Positions 38,847 to 48,076 are shown, numbered from the stretch's first letter. The stretch is 64,000 nt of DNA from Terrabacter tumescens (GCF_014646815.1 NZ_BMNZ01000011.1:1-64000), one strand, 5' to 3'. Numbers and translations are program-made. Notes: generated by a model from the letters alone, not told the origin.

Positions 38847-40000
38847 CGTGACCGACCGGCCTCGCGCTGACCGACGCTGCCGTCGGACCCCAGCCGGTCG
38901 AGGACCTCGAGGTAGCGCCGAGCCACCGACGCCCACGAGTGATCCTCGGCGCTCTCCCGAGCCGCCCGCCGGGCGGTCTCGGGGTCGAGCTCCAGGGAGC
39001 GACGCAGTCCGTCGGTGAGCGAGCCCACGGACGCCTCGACGACGGCACCGTTGACGCCGTCGACGACGACGTCGGGCACGCACCCGGTTGCCGTGGCGAC
39101 GACCGGGACGCCACAGGCCAGGGCCTCGAGGACGACGAGACCGTAGGACTCGTACGCGCTGGGCATGGCCAGCACGTCGGCCGCGTGCAGCCACGGACGC
39201 GGGTCGGCGTGGGCGCCCGCGAACCGCAGCCTGTCCCCCATCGACACGGCGGACGCGCGCCGGGCCTCGGCCGCGACGAGGTCGGGGGTGCCTCCGACGA
39301 CGACGAGGCGCACGCCGGGCTCGAGTGCCGCCACGGCGTCGACGAGCCGGGGCAGGCCCTTGCGACCGAACTCGTTGCCGATGAAGAGCACCATCCGTTC
39401 GTCGGGCCCGATGCCGAGGTCCTGACGGGCTGCTGCACGCTCGGCCGAGGTCGGGGGCCGGAACCGCTCGGTGTCGACGCCGTTGCCGATGACGACGGTG
39501 GGGATGGCGAGACGGGGATGCAGCTCACGGAGCAGGCGCTCCTCGTCGCTGACGAGGTTGACGACGAGCCGGTGCGTCCCTGGGCGGGAGTAGCGCACAC
39601 GGTCCCTCGTCGTGGTGAACAGGTGCACCGGGTTGCGGACCAGCCGGAGGCGGTGGTGACCGCGGGCCATCATGGCCGCCTCGACGAGACCGTGGTTGAC
39701 GTAGACGTCACCGACCATGGCGTCGTTGTGGCAGACCGACAGCTGCTCCGGGTGTGCGTGCAGGAAGCGCCGGGCGCGCCGGGTGCCGACCGTCGAGAAC
39801 CACACCACCCGTGCGACCAGGGCCAGCCGGCCGGCCACACCGCCCCCGGGCTGCGGGAGCCACGCGCCCCCGGCCTCGGCGAGGGTGAAGCGGCGCACGT
39901 CGACGCCGAGACGCTGCCACTCCTGCTCGAGGTGGTGGGCGACCGCCCCGACCCCCGTGCCCGGGCCGATCTCGGGCGTGATCTGGATGATCGTCGTCAT
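38843..40000 (-). CDS. GT4 glycosyltransferase
   Basis: A 385-residue glycosyltransferase starting MTTIIQITPEIGPGTGVG. It has a VIGNGVDTERF block, a donor-binding LFIGNEFGRKGLPRL and the E-x7-E motif ESYGLVVLE. It resembles enzymes that act on polyprenyl-linked acceptors in capsule assembly. The ATG at 40000 overlaps the stop of the polymerase/ligase gene by 4 bp. A 1135-codon open frame across this and the next genes is an artefact of composition. Confidence 0.88.
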   Translation of the reverse strand: MTTIIQITPEIGPGTGVGAVAHHLEQEWQRLGVDVRRFTLAEAGGAWLPQPGGGVAGRLALVARVVWFSTVGTRRARRFLHAHPEQLSVCHNDAMVGDVYVNHGLVEAAMMARGHHRLRLVRNPVHLFTTTRDRVRYSRPGTHRLVVNLVSDEERLLRELHPRLAIPTVVIGNGVDTERFRPPTSAERAAARQDLGIGPDERMVLFIGNEFGRKGLPRLVDAVAALEPGVRLVVVGGTPDLVAAEARRASAVSMGDRLRFAGAHADPRPWLHAADVLAMPSAYESYGLVVLEALACGVPVVATATGCVPDVVVDGVNGAVVEASVGSLTDGLRRSLELDPETARRAARESAEDHSWASVARRYLEVLDRLGSDGSVGQREAGRSR

Positions 40001-41355
40001 GCGACCCCGGCCGCGACGTGTGGTGCTGGCGAGGCGGGCAGCAGCCGCGCGTCGGCCGCCTGCCGTTCGCGTTCGGCGTGCCAGCAGGCGCCGAGGCAGA
40101 TCCCGAGCACGACGAAGGGCACCGAACCCTGCACCGCAGACCAGAACAGGTCGAATTGACCCTGGACCAGACGGGAGACGAGGACGGCGACGGCGAGCGA
40201 GCCGTAGGCGGGGTCGAGCCTCCACGCGACCCGGAGCGCGACGACCATGAGGACGACGAAGGCCGCGAGGCCGAGGACGCCGGCGGAGGTGAGCACCTCG
40301 ATCTCGGCGTTGGGCGGCTGGAACTGGAACGGGAACCGGTCGGTGTACCACCACCGCAGCCCGACACCGAACCACGGGTCCGAGCTCCACACCGTCATCG
40401 AGTCCTGGAACCAGGTGAGGCGCTGGAACACGGAGTTGAACTGGTTGCCGTTCTGGACCTGGTCCTGCACGAGGTTGGTCACGAAGAGCACGACGGGCGC
40501 CAGCAGCAGCAGGATGACCCGGGAGCGCTTGCGGTCGCTGTCGCTGCGCAGCACGAGGATCACGACGGCGGCGACGAGTCCGATCAGCGCCTGGCGGGAC
40601 TGGGTGAAGAGCACCGCGGCCAGGAGCACGGAGCCGAGCACGAAGGACCACCTGCGGTTGATCCCCACCCAGGCCGGTCGGGCGTAGACCATCACGGCCC
40701 CCGTGGCGCACACCGTGCCGGCGAAGTTCTTGTGCATGCCGTACGGGAAGCTCGGGTAGACCGGCGAGAAGTCGCCCTGGGCGAAGTGGACGCTCCCCTC
40801 GACCACCGTGATGACGGCGAGCAGCGTCATCGTCGCGACGAGGAGGCGGATGCCGAGCCGGCCGTGCCCGTTGGCACCGACCGCCCAGCCCACGAGCAGC
40901 GACCCGGACACCATCATCCAGGCGTGCGCCCACTCCACGACGTTGGCGGCATACGGGTTGTTGACGACCGTGACGAGCGTGGCGAACTGGTAGATCGCCG
41001 AAGCCCACAGCACGGCACGCAGGCCCGACGAGAACGGCCGGCGCGCGAGCAGCAGCGCCGGCACCGCTGCGGCGGCGAGCGCGAAGTCCGAGAGGGAGAG
41101 GTCGATCCCGCCGCTGCCGACGCGCAGCACGACGAGCAGCACCGGGAGCACCGCGACGGGGATGAGGCCGGGCTGGACGGCCGTGAGCCCGATCGCCAGC
41201 ACGGCCACGGAGATGATGACCGCCGCCTCGGGCACCGTGACCGCGAGCCGTCCGACCGTCGCCACGAGGGCGACACCGCCGAGCACGAGCGCGAAGCGGG
41301 CCAGCAGGTCGGTGCGCCCGGGACCCCTGAAGCGCTCGGGAACGAGAGTGGTCAC
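39997..41355 (-). CDS. Wzy/WaaL-like O-antigen polymerase or ligase
   Basis: A 452-residue membrane protein with about twelve hydrophobic helices and a large outer loop near residues 300-345 (VQNGNQFNSVFQRLTWFQ, then WFGVGLRWWYTD), the build of the Wzy_C/O-antigen ligase superfamily. The short YPSFPYGMHKNFAGT segment and an Arg-rich loop are also typical. Wzy joins flipped repeat units outside the membrane, while ligases attach them to an acceptor. Sequence alone does not separate these. With a Wzx-like flippase and Wzz-type chain-length proteins in the same locus, a polymerase role is more likely. Confidence 0.78.
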   Translation of the reverse strand: MTTLVPERFRGPGRTDLLARFALVLGGVALVATVGRLAVTVPEAAVIISVAVLAIGLTAVQPGLIPVAVLPVLLVVLRVGSGGIDLSLSDFALAAAAVPALLLARRPFSSGLRAVLWASAIYQFATLVTVVNNPYAANVVEWAHAWMMVSGSLLVGWAVGANGHGRLGIRLLVATMTLLAVITVVEGSVHFAQGDFSPVYPSFPYGMHKNFAGTVCATGAVMVYARPAWVGINRRWSFVLGSVLLAAVLFTQSRQALIGLVAAVVILVLRSDSDRKRSRVILLLLAPVVLFVTNLVQDQVQNGNQFNSVFQRLTWFQDSMTVWSSDPWFGVGLRWWYTDRFPFQFQPPNAEIEVLTSAGVLGLAAFVVLMVVALRVAWRLDPAYGSLAVAVLVSRLVQGQFDLFWSAVQGSVPFVVLGICLGACWHAERERQAADARLLPASPAPHVAAGVA

Positions 41356-43361
41356 AGGGCCCCCACCCCGGCCGACTGCTGTCGCCGCGAGTCCTCGGGC
41401 CGCACCTCGGAGCGTGCCGGTCCGGCGAGGTAGAGGCGCAGGCGCGACCGCGCCGAGCGACCGCGCTCACCGGGGAGTACGACGCCGCGCACCGCGGAGC
41501 CGACGACCTGTCCGGCCCGACCCACCTGCCATCCGAGGGCGCCGTGGTGCTTGCGCAGGTAGACCTCCTGGGCAGCATGGAAGTGGCCCTCGCGGGACAC
41601 CGGGTCTGCACTGGTCGCGGCGCCCACGTGCGTGGCACGCGCCGTCGGCACCAGCGCGTGCCGCCAGCCCAGCCGGGCGGCGCGGTGGGCCCAGTCGGCC
41701 TCCTCCGCGTAGAGGAAGAAGCGTTCGTCGTCGAAGGGGCCGACGTGGTCGACCGCCTCCCGACGGAGCAGCAGCACCGAGCCGATGACGTAGCGGTTGC
41801 GCCGCAGCCGACCGAGTCCGACCGCCTCGACCCAGGTCGCCACCGGCGACGGGAAGGGCCACTCCACACGGGACGGCCTGCCACCGGAGTCGACCTGGAC
41901 CGGCCCGACGCTCGCGAGGTCGGGCTCGGCGAGCAGCACTCTGTGCAGTGCCGCCACGTCGTCCTCGTGCACGACGGCGTCGGGGTTGACGAGGAGGACG
42001 TCGGCGTCGGGGTCGATCCGGCCGAGCGCGACGTTGACACCGGCGCCGAAACCGCCGTTGCGGCCCGGGTCGACGTAGTCGGCGCCGGCCTGCTCGACCA
42101 CGGCGCGCACGTCGGGCGACGACGAGTTGTCGACGACGGTGACCGACAGCCCGCGCAGCGGGGCGAGCGTCTCGGCGAGCAGGTCGGGCCGGCCGTAGGC
42201 GACGACGACGACCTCGAGCGCCCGATCCTCGACCTTCTCCCCCTCGACATCAGCCCGCTCTGCCCACTGCTTGGTGGCGGCGCGGTACATCACCTCGTGC
42301 TCGAGGGCGATCCGGTCCCACGACGTCGCGGCGGCGCGCGCCAGGCCCGCCTCCCGCAGCCGGGCAGCCACCTCCGTGTCATGGACCACGTCGGAGAGCG
42401 CCTTGGCGAGCTCGATCGCGTCACCCTCGGGCACGACGAGGGCCGCGGCGCCGACAACCGCCGGCAGGGCGCCGCTGTCGCTGACGACGACGGGCGTGCC
42501 ACAGGCCATGGCCTCGATCGCCACCCGGCCGAACTGCTCGACCCAGGACGAGGTGGTCAACGACGGGACGGCCAGGACGTCGAGCGAACGGTAGAAGTCG
42601 GGCAGGTCCTCGGGCGCCAGGGCGCCGACCATCTCGACCCGGTCGGCGATGCCGAGAGCATCGGCCGTGGCTGCCAGCGCAGCCCGCTCGGGACCGTCCC
42701 CTGCGAGGCGCACCCGGAGCCCCGGCTCGAGGGCTGCGGCACGCAGCAGCACGTCGACGCCCTTGGCCGCGTCGAACCGACCGGCGAACCCGACGACGGG
42801 CGCCCGACCCGGCGTCACGGCATACGTGCTCGTCGGCGTGAAGGTGGTGAGGTCGGTGCCGAGGTCGATCGTGCGGGCCCGGCCCGCGAAGCCCTTGCGC
42901 TCGACGATGCGGCCTGCGCCGTCGTTGCACACGTGGACCCCGCTCGCGTGGCGCAGCGCGGCGCGCTCGAGCCAGCGGAAGGGCACCGGGTAGTGCTTGT
43001 CGATGTTCTGGGCGGAGTAGAGCAGGTAGGGCGCGCGCTGCCGGCGCAGCCAGCGCAGGGCCAGCACCTCGGCGGTCGCGAGCGCGAAGGGCTCCTCGTG
43101 GATGTCGATGACGTCGACCGGCCGACCGAGGGCGCGCCAGAGCGGACGCGGGTCGTAGAGGAACAGAGCCGGGTGCGAGCCGAACGTGCGAGCCGGTGCC
43201 ACCGCCTCACCGGGGCGCGCGGACAGGGTGACGCGACGCCCGCCCTCCGACCACTGCGCGGCCGACACGACGTCGACGCGGTGGCCGCGGCGACGCAGCG
43301 CCCGCTCCCGCTCACGCCACGTGTCCACGACCGCGCTGTGGGACACCCGCAGTGCCCACAT
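41352..43361 (-). CDS. Two-domain glycosyltransferase, GT4 fused to GT2
   Basis: A 669-residue fusion. Residues 1 to about 375 are a GT-B (GT4) enzyme: AKGVDVLLRAA donor region and E-x7-E motif EQFGRVAIE. After a short linker (about 376-393), residues about 394-669 are a GT-A (GT2) enzyme: LEVVVVAYGRPDLL start, a VDNSSS block, LLVNPDA (DxD-like) and ERFFLYAEEADW near the base position, as in rhamnosyltransferases. Two consecutive sugars could be added by one chain. I chose ATG 43361 with GGTGAGG upstream; the open frame to 43496 enters the divergent control region. First gene of the leftward operon to 35568. Confidence 0.88.
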   Translation of the reverse strand: MWALRVSHSAVVDTWRERERALRRRGHRVDVVSAAQWSEGGRRVTLSARPGEAVAPARTFGSHPALFLYDPRPLWRALGRPVDVIDIHEEPFALATAEVLALRWLRRQRAPYLLYSAQNIDKHYPVPFRWLERAALRHASGVHVCNDGAGRIVERKGFAGRARTIDLGTDLTTFTPTSTYAVTPGRAPVVGFAGRFDAAKGVDVLLRAAALEPGLRVRLAGDGPERAALAATADALGIADRVEMVGALAPEDLPDFYRSLDVLAVPSLTTSSWVEQFGRVAIEAMACGTPVVVSDSGALPAVVGAAALVVPEGDAIELAKALSDVVHDTEVAARLREAGLARAAATSWDRIALEHEVMYRAATKQWAERADVEGEKVEDRALEVVVVAYGRPDLLAETLAPLRGLSVTVVDNSSSPDVRAVVEQAGADYVDPGRNGGFGAGVNVALGRIDPDADVLLVNPDAVVHEDDVAALHRVLLAEPDLASVGPVQVDSGGRPSRVEWPFPSPVATWVEAVGLGRLRRNRYVIGSVLLLRREAVDHVGPFDDERFFLYAEEADWAHRAARLGWRHALVPTARATHVGAATSADPVSREGHFHAAQEVYLRKHHGALGWQVGRAGQVVGSAVRGVVLPGERGRSARSRLRLYLAGPARSEVRPEDSRRQQSAGVGAL

Positions 43362-43505
43362 GGCCTCACCCTCTCTCCCCGTGCCGTCCCCCGGCCGTCC
43401 GCGGCCGATCCCGGCCGTCCCCCGGATGTCCCGGACTCGGCACAACCTCTTGGATGATATGGGAGGATCGCGGCACGTACTGGCGAGTTGGGGCATGGGG
43501 GAGAC
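43362..43505. promoter_or_regulatory. Divergent control region of two polysaccharide operons
   Basis: Shared 144-bp gap between the leftward GT4-GT2 operon and the rightward tyrosine-kinase gene. The left half is a run of related CCGGCCGTCC-like words; the right half (43446-43470) is a small AT-rich island containing GATGATATGGG, a likely place for the rightward -10 box. No clear operator. Confidence 0.35.
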
Positions 43506-44915
43506 ATGACGTTCCGGGAGTTCCTGGGCGTGCTGGGGGCACGGTGGCGGATCATCGCGGTGACCCTGCTCGCCGTGGTCGCGGCTGTCGCCGTCCAGAC
43601 GATGCTGACGCCTGCCGTCTACGCGTCCAGCTCGAAGATCTACCTCCGGGCGACGCAGCCGGCGAGCTCGAGCACCAACAACCAGGTCGCGACCTATGCC
43701 GTCTCGGCCAGTGACCTGGCCACCTATCTCGAGGTCCTCACGTCACCGTCGGTCATGGACCCGCTGCGCACCCGGCTGGGACTGCCGGCCAACTATCCCC
43801 TGTCGGTCTCGGGCGAGGTGTCCCAGACCTCCAACATGATGACGATCACCGCGATCGGCGGTGACGCCCAGCTCGTGGCGCGGGTCGCCGCAGAGGTCGG
43901 CCCGGTGCTGGCCGACGTGGCGACGAAGAAGTTCTCACCGCTGCTGGCCGCCAACGGCCAGTCGGTCGAGGCGACGACGATCACGCCGGCCGAGGTGCCC
44001 GGCGCGCCGACGTCGCCGAACGCCAAGCGCAACCTCGCCCTGGGTGGGCTGCTCGGGCTCGCCCTCGGCATCGGGCTCGCGCTGCTTCGCCACACCCTCG
44101 ACACCAAGGTGCGCACCAAGGAGGACATCGCGGCCCTGTCGAGCCGGCCCATCCTCGGTGACCTGCCGATGGTCAAGTCGGTCAAGGGCGGTCTGCTGTC
44201 GCTGGAGAGCGACCCGCACGGCCGGCACGCCGAGGCGATCCGGCGCCTGCGCACCAACATCCTCTTCGTCGACGTCACCACCGGCGGACACTCCTTCGTC
44301 GTCACATCCTCGGTGCCCGGGGAGGGCAAGACGACCACGACGATCAACCTCGCGCTCGCGATGGCCGATGCCGGCTCCAAGGTGCTGCTCATCGACGGGG
44401 ACCTGCGCAACCCCTCGGTCGCCAGCACGATGGGGCTCGACGGGTCGTTCGGTCTGACGACGCTGCTGCTCGGGCAGGCCGACCCGGACGACGTCGTCCA
44501 GCGCTGGCGCGAGACGACGCTGCACGTCCTGCCGGCCGGACCCGTGCCCCCGAATCCGAGCGAGCTGCTCGGCTCGGAGCCGATGGAGGCCCTCTTCGGC
44601 AAGCTCTCGCACGAGTACGACTTCATCCTCGTCGACAGCCCGCCGGTCGTGCCCGTCATCGACGCCGTGCTCATCAACAAGCTGACGCACGGGCTCATCA
44701 TGGTCGTCGGCGCCGAGCGCACGAAGAAGCGCGACCTTGCGAGTGCCGTCCAGTCCCTCGAGACGGTCGACGCCCCGGTGGCCGGCTTCGCGCTCAACAT
44801 GGTGTCGGCCGGATCGTCGACGGCCCACCGCTACGGCTACTACGGCTACAACCGCGACTCCGGCGTCAAGCTGAGCCGGCGCGAGCAGCGCGAGCGGGAG
44901 GGCCGCCACGCCTGA
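43506..44915 (+). CDS. Wzz-Wzc-type tyrosine autokinase (BY-kinase)
   Basis: Controls polysaccharide chain length and export through tyrosine phosphorylation cycles. The 469 residues form a Wzz domain with membrane helices near 13-32 and 177-196, then a cytosolic kinase with Walker A (SSVPGEGKTTTT, about 268-279), Walker A' (VLLIDGDLRNP) and Walker B (FILVDSPPV). A short tyrosine cluster (Tyr443, 445, 446, 448) in place of the longer Gram-negative tail is the likely autophosphorylation site. GGGGGAG lies just before ATG 43506. A second kinase of the same type is at the right end. Confidence 0.9.
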   Translation: MTFREFLGVLGARWRIIAVTLLAVVAAVAVQTMLTPAVYASSSKIYLRATQPASSSTNNQVATYAVSASDLATYLEVLTSPSVMDPLRTRLGLPANYPLSVSGEVSQTSNMMTITAIGGDAQLVARVAAEVGPVLADVATKKFSPLLAANGQSVEATTITPAEVPGAPTSPNAKRNLALGGLLGLALGIGLALLRHTLDTKVRTKEDIAALSSRPILGDLPMVKSVKGGLLSLESDPHGRHAEAIRRLRTNILFVDVTTGGHSFVVTSSVPGEGKTTTTINLALAMADAGSKVLLIDGDLRNPSVASTMGLDGSFGLTTLLLGQADPDDVVQRWRETTLHVLPAGPVPPNPSELLGSEPMEALFGKLSHEYDFILVDSPPVVPVIDAVLINKLTHGLIMVVGAERTKKRDLASAVQSLETVDAPVAGFALNMVSAGSSTAHRYGYYGYNRDSGVKLSRREQREREGRHA

Positions 44916-44984
44916 GCCGTCGGGGCCAGGCGTGTTCGGACCACTCCGGGCCGACGCGTGATCACTCCGTCCGCGGGACCGGCG

Positions 44985-45293
44985 TCACTGCGGCGCGTCG
45001 GCCCCGTCGACCTGGTCGTCCCCGTCGACGGGCACGAGCAGCTGTCGGGCGCGCAGGTCGGCGACGAAGTCCTCGACGTCGGCCGCGATGACGTCCTCGG
45101 CATGCCCGACCGCGGCGGCCACCCGTGAGAGCCAGCCGGCGGCCGGGGCCGCCGTCGCCTCGGCCCAGATCACCGCGGCGGCGCCCTCGAGGACGAGGAG
45201 CGGACCACCGGGGAGCCGGGCGACGTAGACGGTCCCGCTGTCCCCGTCGACGGTGACGCCGGCGTCGGGACCCGGGCGGAAGGCGCCGCTCAC
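44985..45293 (-). CDS. Second PqqD-family (RRE-like) protein
   Basis: A 102-residue protein with the PqqD pattern: a beta-strand region (DSGTVYVARLPGGPLLVLEG), the helix start AAAVIWAEA, and C-terminal helices ending in LRARQLLVPV. It is clearly diverged from the first PqqD protein. Its GTG start overlaps by 4 bp the stop of a nucleotidyltransferase gene. The pair mirrors the kinase-PqqD pair 9 kb away, suggesting that each enzyme has its own peptide- or protein-binding partner. Target unknown. Confidence 0.65.
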   Translation of the reverse strand: MSGAFRPGPDAGVTVDGDSGTVYVARLPGGPLLVLEGAAAVIWAEATAAPAAGWLSRVAAAVGHAEDVIAADVEDFVADLRARQLLVPVDGDDQVDGADAPQ

Positions 45294-46234
45294 CGGTCGT
45301 CCGTCGCGGGCGGGACGGGCTCCCGGTGCCTCGCACCCGCGCGGCCCAGTGCCGTACCCGCGCGGCGCGTGACCTGCTCACGCAGGCCGCGCACCGGCCG
45401 CTCGAAGAACTCCGCGACGACCTCGCGCCGGCTGACCGGCCGTCCCCGCACGATCGTCAGGTGCTCGACGTTGACGAGGACCGACCGGGCGGCGACGGCG
45501 AGCTTGGTGCGCGCGCCCCGGGCGGCGCGCACGCGCGCCCGCCACTCGTCCATGCGCGTGCCCCCGCGCGACGCCACCCGCCAGAGGTCGTATGCCGGGT
45601 CGTCGCGGTGCTCGTCCAACGTCCCTGTGATGACGGAGAACCCGAGCTCGGCGTCGAGCCGCCGGACCCACTCGAGGATCTGCTCGCGGTCGTCGGGACC
45701 GGCCGCGGTCCACACCCACTCGACGTCGTTGGCGGCCTTGGGGTCGGTGCCTCCTCGTGCGGCGTGCAGGAGCAGGAGGGCGGCCTGGGCGGCGCGCGAC
45801 GGCACGGCGCAGTCCCTCCCCCCGATGACGGTGGTGGTGCGTGCGGACCACAGCGTGTCGAAGGCCTGCTCGGGCGTGGGGCCGGTGCCGGGATAGATCC
45901 GGTGCAGGTCGAGGAGACCGAAGTCCTTGTGCCGCAAGGTTGCCGAGTGCTCGAAGGACGACCCGTAGGCGAAAGTGTTGATGAGCTCCCAGTCGTGGCG
46001 GCGCAGCTCGTCGAGCAGCATCCTCACCTGCTGGGGCCGCGCGAGCACGTCGGCGTCGGAGAAGCCGCGACCGGGCACGAGGGTCGGGTCGAGCGCTGCA
46101 CCCTTGACGTGGATCAGGTCGGCGCCGCACCGGTCGGCGATCCACTGGAGGCTGGCGTGCGCGAAACCGATGCGGACCTCGAGAGGCACGGACGCGGCCG
46201 GTGCGGGGCCCTCCGTCGCCTCCTGGGTTGCCAT
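45290..46234 (-). CDS. Nucleotidyltransferase-like protein (PF14907 type)
   Basis: A 314-residue protein resembling the uncharacterised nucleotidyltransferase family NTP_transf_5. The block IHVKGAALDPTLVPGRGFSDADVLARP (about 40-66) carries Lys, two Gly and the acidic pair expected for metal-nucleotide binding, and LLDLHR with a further Asp follows. Relatives accompany PqqD and HprK-like proteins in lasso-peptide and exopolysaccharide clusters. ATG 46234 is chosen because GGGGG lies eight bases upstream and a TAGGGT box (46276-46281) would give a leader of about 35 bases; ATG 46249 is the alternative. Confidence 0.7.
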   Translation of the reverse strand: MATQEATEGPAPAASVPLEVRIGFAHASLQWIADRCGADLIHVKGAALDPTLVPGRGFSDADVLARPQQVRMLLDELRRHDWELINTFAYGSSFEHSATLRHKDFGLLDLHRIYPGTGPTPEQAFDTLWSARTTTVIGGRDCAVPSRAAQAALLLLHAARGGTDPKAANDVEWVWTAAGPDDREQILEWVRRLDAELGFSVITGTLDEHRDDPAYDLWRVASRGGTRMDEWRARVRAARGARTKLAVAARSVLVNVEHLTIVRGRPVSRREVVAEFFERPVRGLREQVTRRAGTALGRAGARHREPVPPATDDR

Positions 46235-46302
46235 CTCGCGAACCCCCATAGACTCCGAACTGACTGGTCGATCGCACCCTAACAGGCCTGCAGGAGGCGC
46301 AC

Positions 46303-46953
46303 GTGTCGCATCGCGATCGGCTGCGTTTGGCCCTGGCGGCGGTCGTCGGGGCCGTCGCCTTCGTCGTCGTGGCGCTCGTGTCGACGCGCACGGGAGCAGG
46401 GGTGTCGGTCGACGCCACGGTGCGGGGGTGGATCCTCAACGGGGTGCCCGCGGCGCTGCGCCAGGGCCTGGACCACGTGGCCCGTCCCCTCGTCATCGTC
46501 GTGCTCGCGCCGGTGGTCGTGGTGCTCGCCCTGCTCGCCCTCGTCCGGCGCAGCTGGCGCCGGGCGGTCGCCGGGCTCGTCGTGCCGGCCGCTTCCACGA
46601 TCGTCGCGCTGGAGGTCCGGGTGCGGGACGTCTTCGGGATCGGTGGCGACGCCTTCCCCTCCAACCACGCGGCGGCCGGCATCGGCCTGCTCGTGGGCGT
46701 CTCGGTCGTCTGGCCGCGCCCCGTGACGCGCCGTGGGCTCGTCGCCTTGACCGTCGCCGCCGTCGTCGTGGCCCTGGGCAACGTCACGTGGTACGCCCAC
46801 CAGCCCCGCGACGTCCTTGGCAGCCTCCTGCTCGTGGGCACCGTGACCGCAGCGACGGTCGCGGTCCTCGGTGGGGACGCCGCCAACCTCGACGACGACC
46901 TCGACGACGACGTCAGCCGGTCCGCGGGTCGGGACGATGGGGCACCGGGCTGA
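46303..46953 (+). CDS. PAP2-family membrane phosphatase
   Basis: A 216-residue membrane protein with five or six helices and partial PAP2 phosphatase motifs: PSNH (in AFPSNHAA, normally PSGH) and YAHQPRDVLGS, which keeps the His and Asp of the third motif. The first motif (KxxxxxxRP) is weak, represented only by VRVRDVFG. It may recycle undecaprenyl pyrophosphate, which polysaccharide polymerisation releases, or act on another lipid phosphate. GTG 46303 follows AGGAGG at five bases. The acidic tail (DDDLDDD) is unusual. Confidence 0.75.
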   Translation: MSHRDRLRLALAAVVGAVAFVVVALVSTRTGAGVSVDATVRGWILNGVPAALRQGLDHVARPLVIVVLAPVVVVLALLALVRRSWRRAVAGLVVPAASTIVALEVRVRDVFGIGGDAFPSNHAAAGIGLLVGVSVVWPRPVTRRGLVALTVAAVVVALGNVTWYAHQPRDVLGSLLLVGTVTAATVAVLGGDAANLDDDLDDDVSRSAGRDDGAPG

Positions 46954-46956
46954 GCC

Positions 46957-48018
46957 TCAGCCCCCGACGGCGCACCAGACCCGGGCGTGCCCCTCGGCGC
47001 TCGCCTCCCAGGTGAAGGCCCGCGACCGCTCCTGTCCGCGTCGGGCCATGGCCTCGACGTCGCTCCCCCCGCCCAGCACGTCGAGCACCCCCTCGGCGAG
47101 GGCCGCTCCGGTCGGCTCGACCAGCAGGCCGCCGTCGCCGACGACCTCGGGCAGCGACGACCGGTCGGAGGCGACGACGGGGACCCCCGCCGCCATGCCC
47201 TCGAGGGCCGGCAGGCCGAACCCCTCGACGAGCGACGGGACGACGACGACGGCTGCGGCGGCATACAACCTTGGCAGGATGTCGTCGGGGACACGACCCA
47301 CAAGACGCACGCCCGGGAGCGAGCCGAACAGCTCGGTCCGGCGGGGATGTGGTGGCCCCGCGAGCACGAGTGCGACATCGGGTCGCGCGGCCCGCACGAG
47401 AGGCCAGGCCGCCGCAAGCGCCGGCAGGTTCTTGCGCTCCGAGGCGCCGCCGGCCGTCAGGACGAAACGACCCTCAATCCCCAACGCGGCCAGGGCATTG
47501 GGTTCGAGCGCCTTGGCCGAGAAGAAGCGGTCCTCGACGCCGTTGGGGACGACGACGGGGTCCGCGACCCCGAGCAGCTCGACAGCCTCCGACGCCGTAT
47601 AGGCGGACACACAGACGACGGCCGCGGCTCGGCGAAGCTCCTCCGCAGCTGCGGCGACCGGTGCCGACTCGTCGGAGTAGCGCCACGCCACGACGTCGTG
47701 GAGGGTGACGACCTCGCGAGGCGCCGGCGGGAGCTCGAGGTTCATGCGGTGCACCAGCCCGCGGCCCGCATAGGTCAGGCGCCCTGCCGCCGCACGGGCA
47801 CGCGGCGACGCGTGCCCGAGCCAGCCCATTGGCAGCCGGATGGTGCCCGGGAGAGGGGACCGCAGTGACCGGGCGACGGCGTGGCGCACCTGCCACGACT
47901 CATCCGGGCCGCTGAGCGCCTGGAGCGCCTTCGCCGCGCGAGCGACGATGTGCCGCTCATACGCCTGCGCACCCATGGGCACCGCAGTGGCGGTCGTGGC
48001 GATCGTGAGCCGGGGCAC
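46957..48018 (-). CDS. GT4 glycosyltransferase
   Basis: A 353-residue mannosyltransferase-like GT4 enzyme: VVTLHDVVAWR acceptor-side block, VVPNGVEDRFF, donor region GGASERKNLPAL and E-x7-E motif EGFGLPALE. The similarity to plant-type and WbaZ-like mannosyltransferases is from pattern only. GTG 48018 starts the frame with a modest AGG site. The 3' end is three bases from the facing PAP2 gene. A TAGGGT box on the opposite strand at 48077-48082 serves the divergent neighbour. Confidence 0.85.
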   Translation of the reverse strand: MPRLTIATTATAVPMGAQAYERHIVARAAKALQALSGPDESWQVRHAVARSLRSPLPGTIRLPMGWLGHASPRARAAAGRLTYAGRGLVHRMNLELPPAPREVVTLHDVVAWRYSDESAPVAAAAEELRRAAAVVCVSAYTASEAVELLGVADPVVVPNGVEDRFFSAKALEPNALAALGIEGRFVLTAGGASERKNLPALAAAWPLVRAARPDVALVLAGPPHPRRTELFGSLPGVRLVGRVPDDILPRLYAAAAVVVVPSLVEGFGLPALEGMAAGVPVVASDRSSLPEVVGDGGLLVEPTGAALAEGVLDVLGGGSDVEAMARRGQERSRAFTWEASAEGHARVWCAVGG

Positions 48019-48076
48019 GCGTGATCCTGCCTGTCGGGGTCATGGAGAAGGGGCGGACGGGTCTGCCCTCGCATCG

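Noticed and set aside
40001-42250. Upstream part of a 1135-codon frame reaching the GT4 gene at 38843
   Set aside because: This part overlaps the polymerase and GT4-GT2 genes in another frame and reads as Arg/Pro-rich noise; the real gene starts at ATG 40000.
35568-46234. Lasso-peptide biosynthetic cluster
   Set aside because: No asparagine-synthetase-like cyclase, no transglutaminase-like protease and no recognisable precursor; only the tailoring-type proteins are present.
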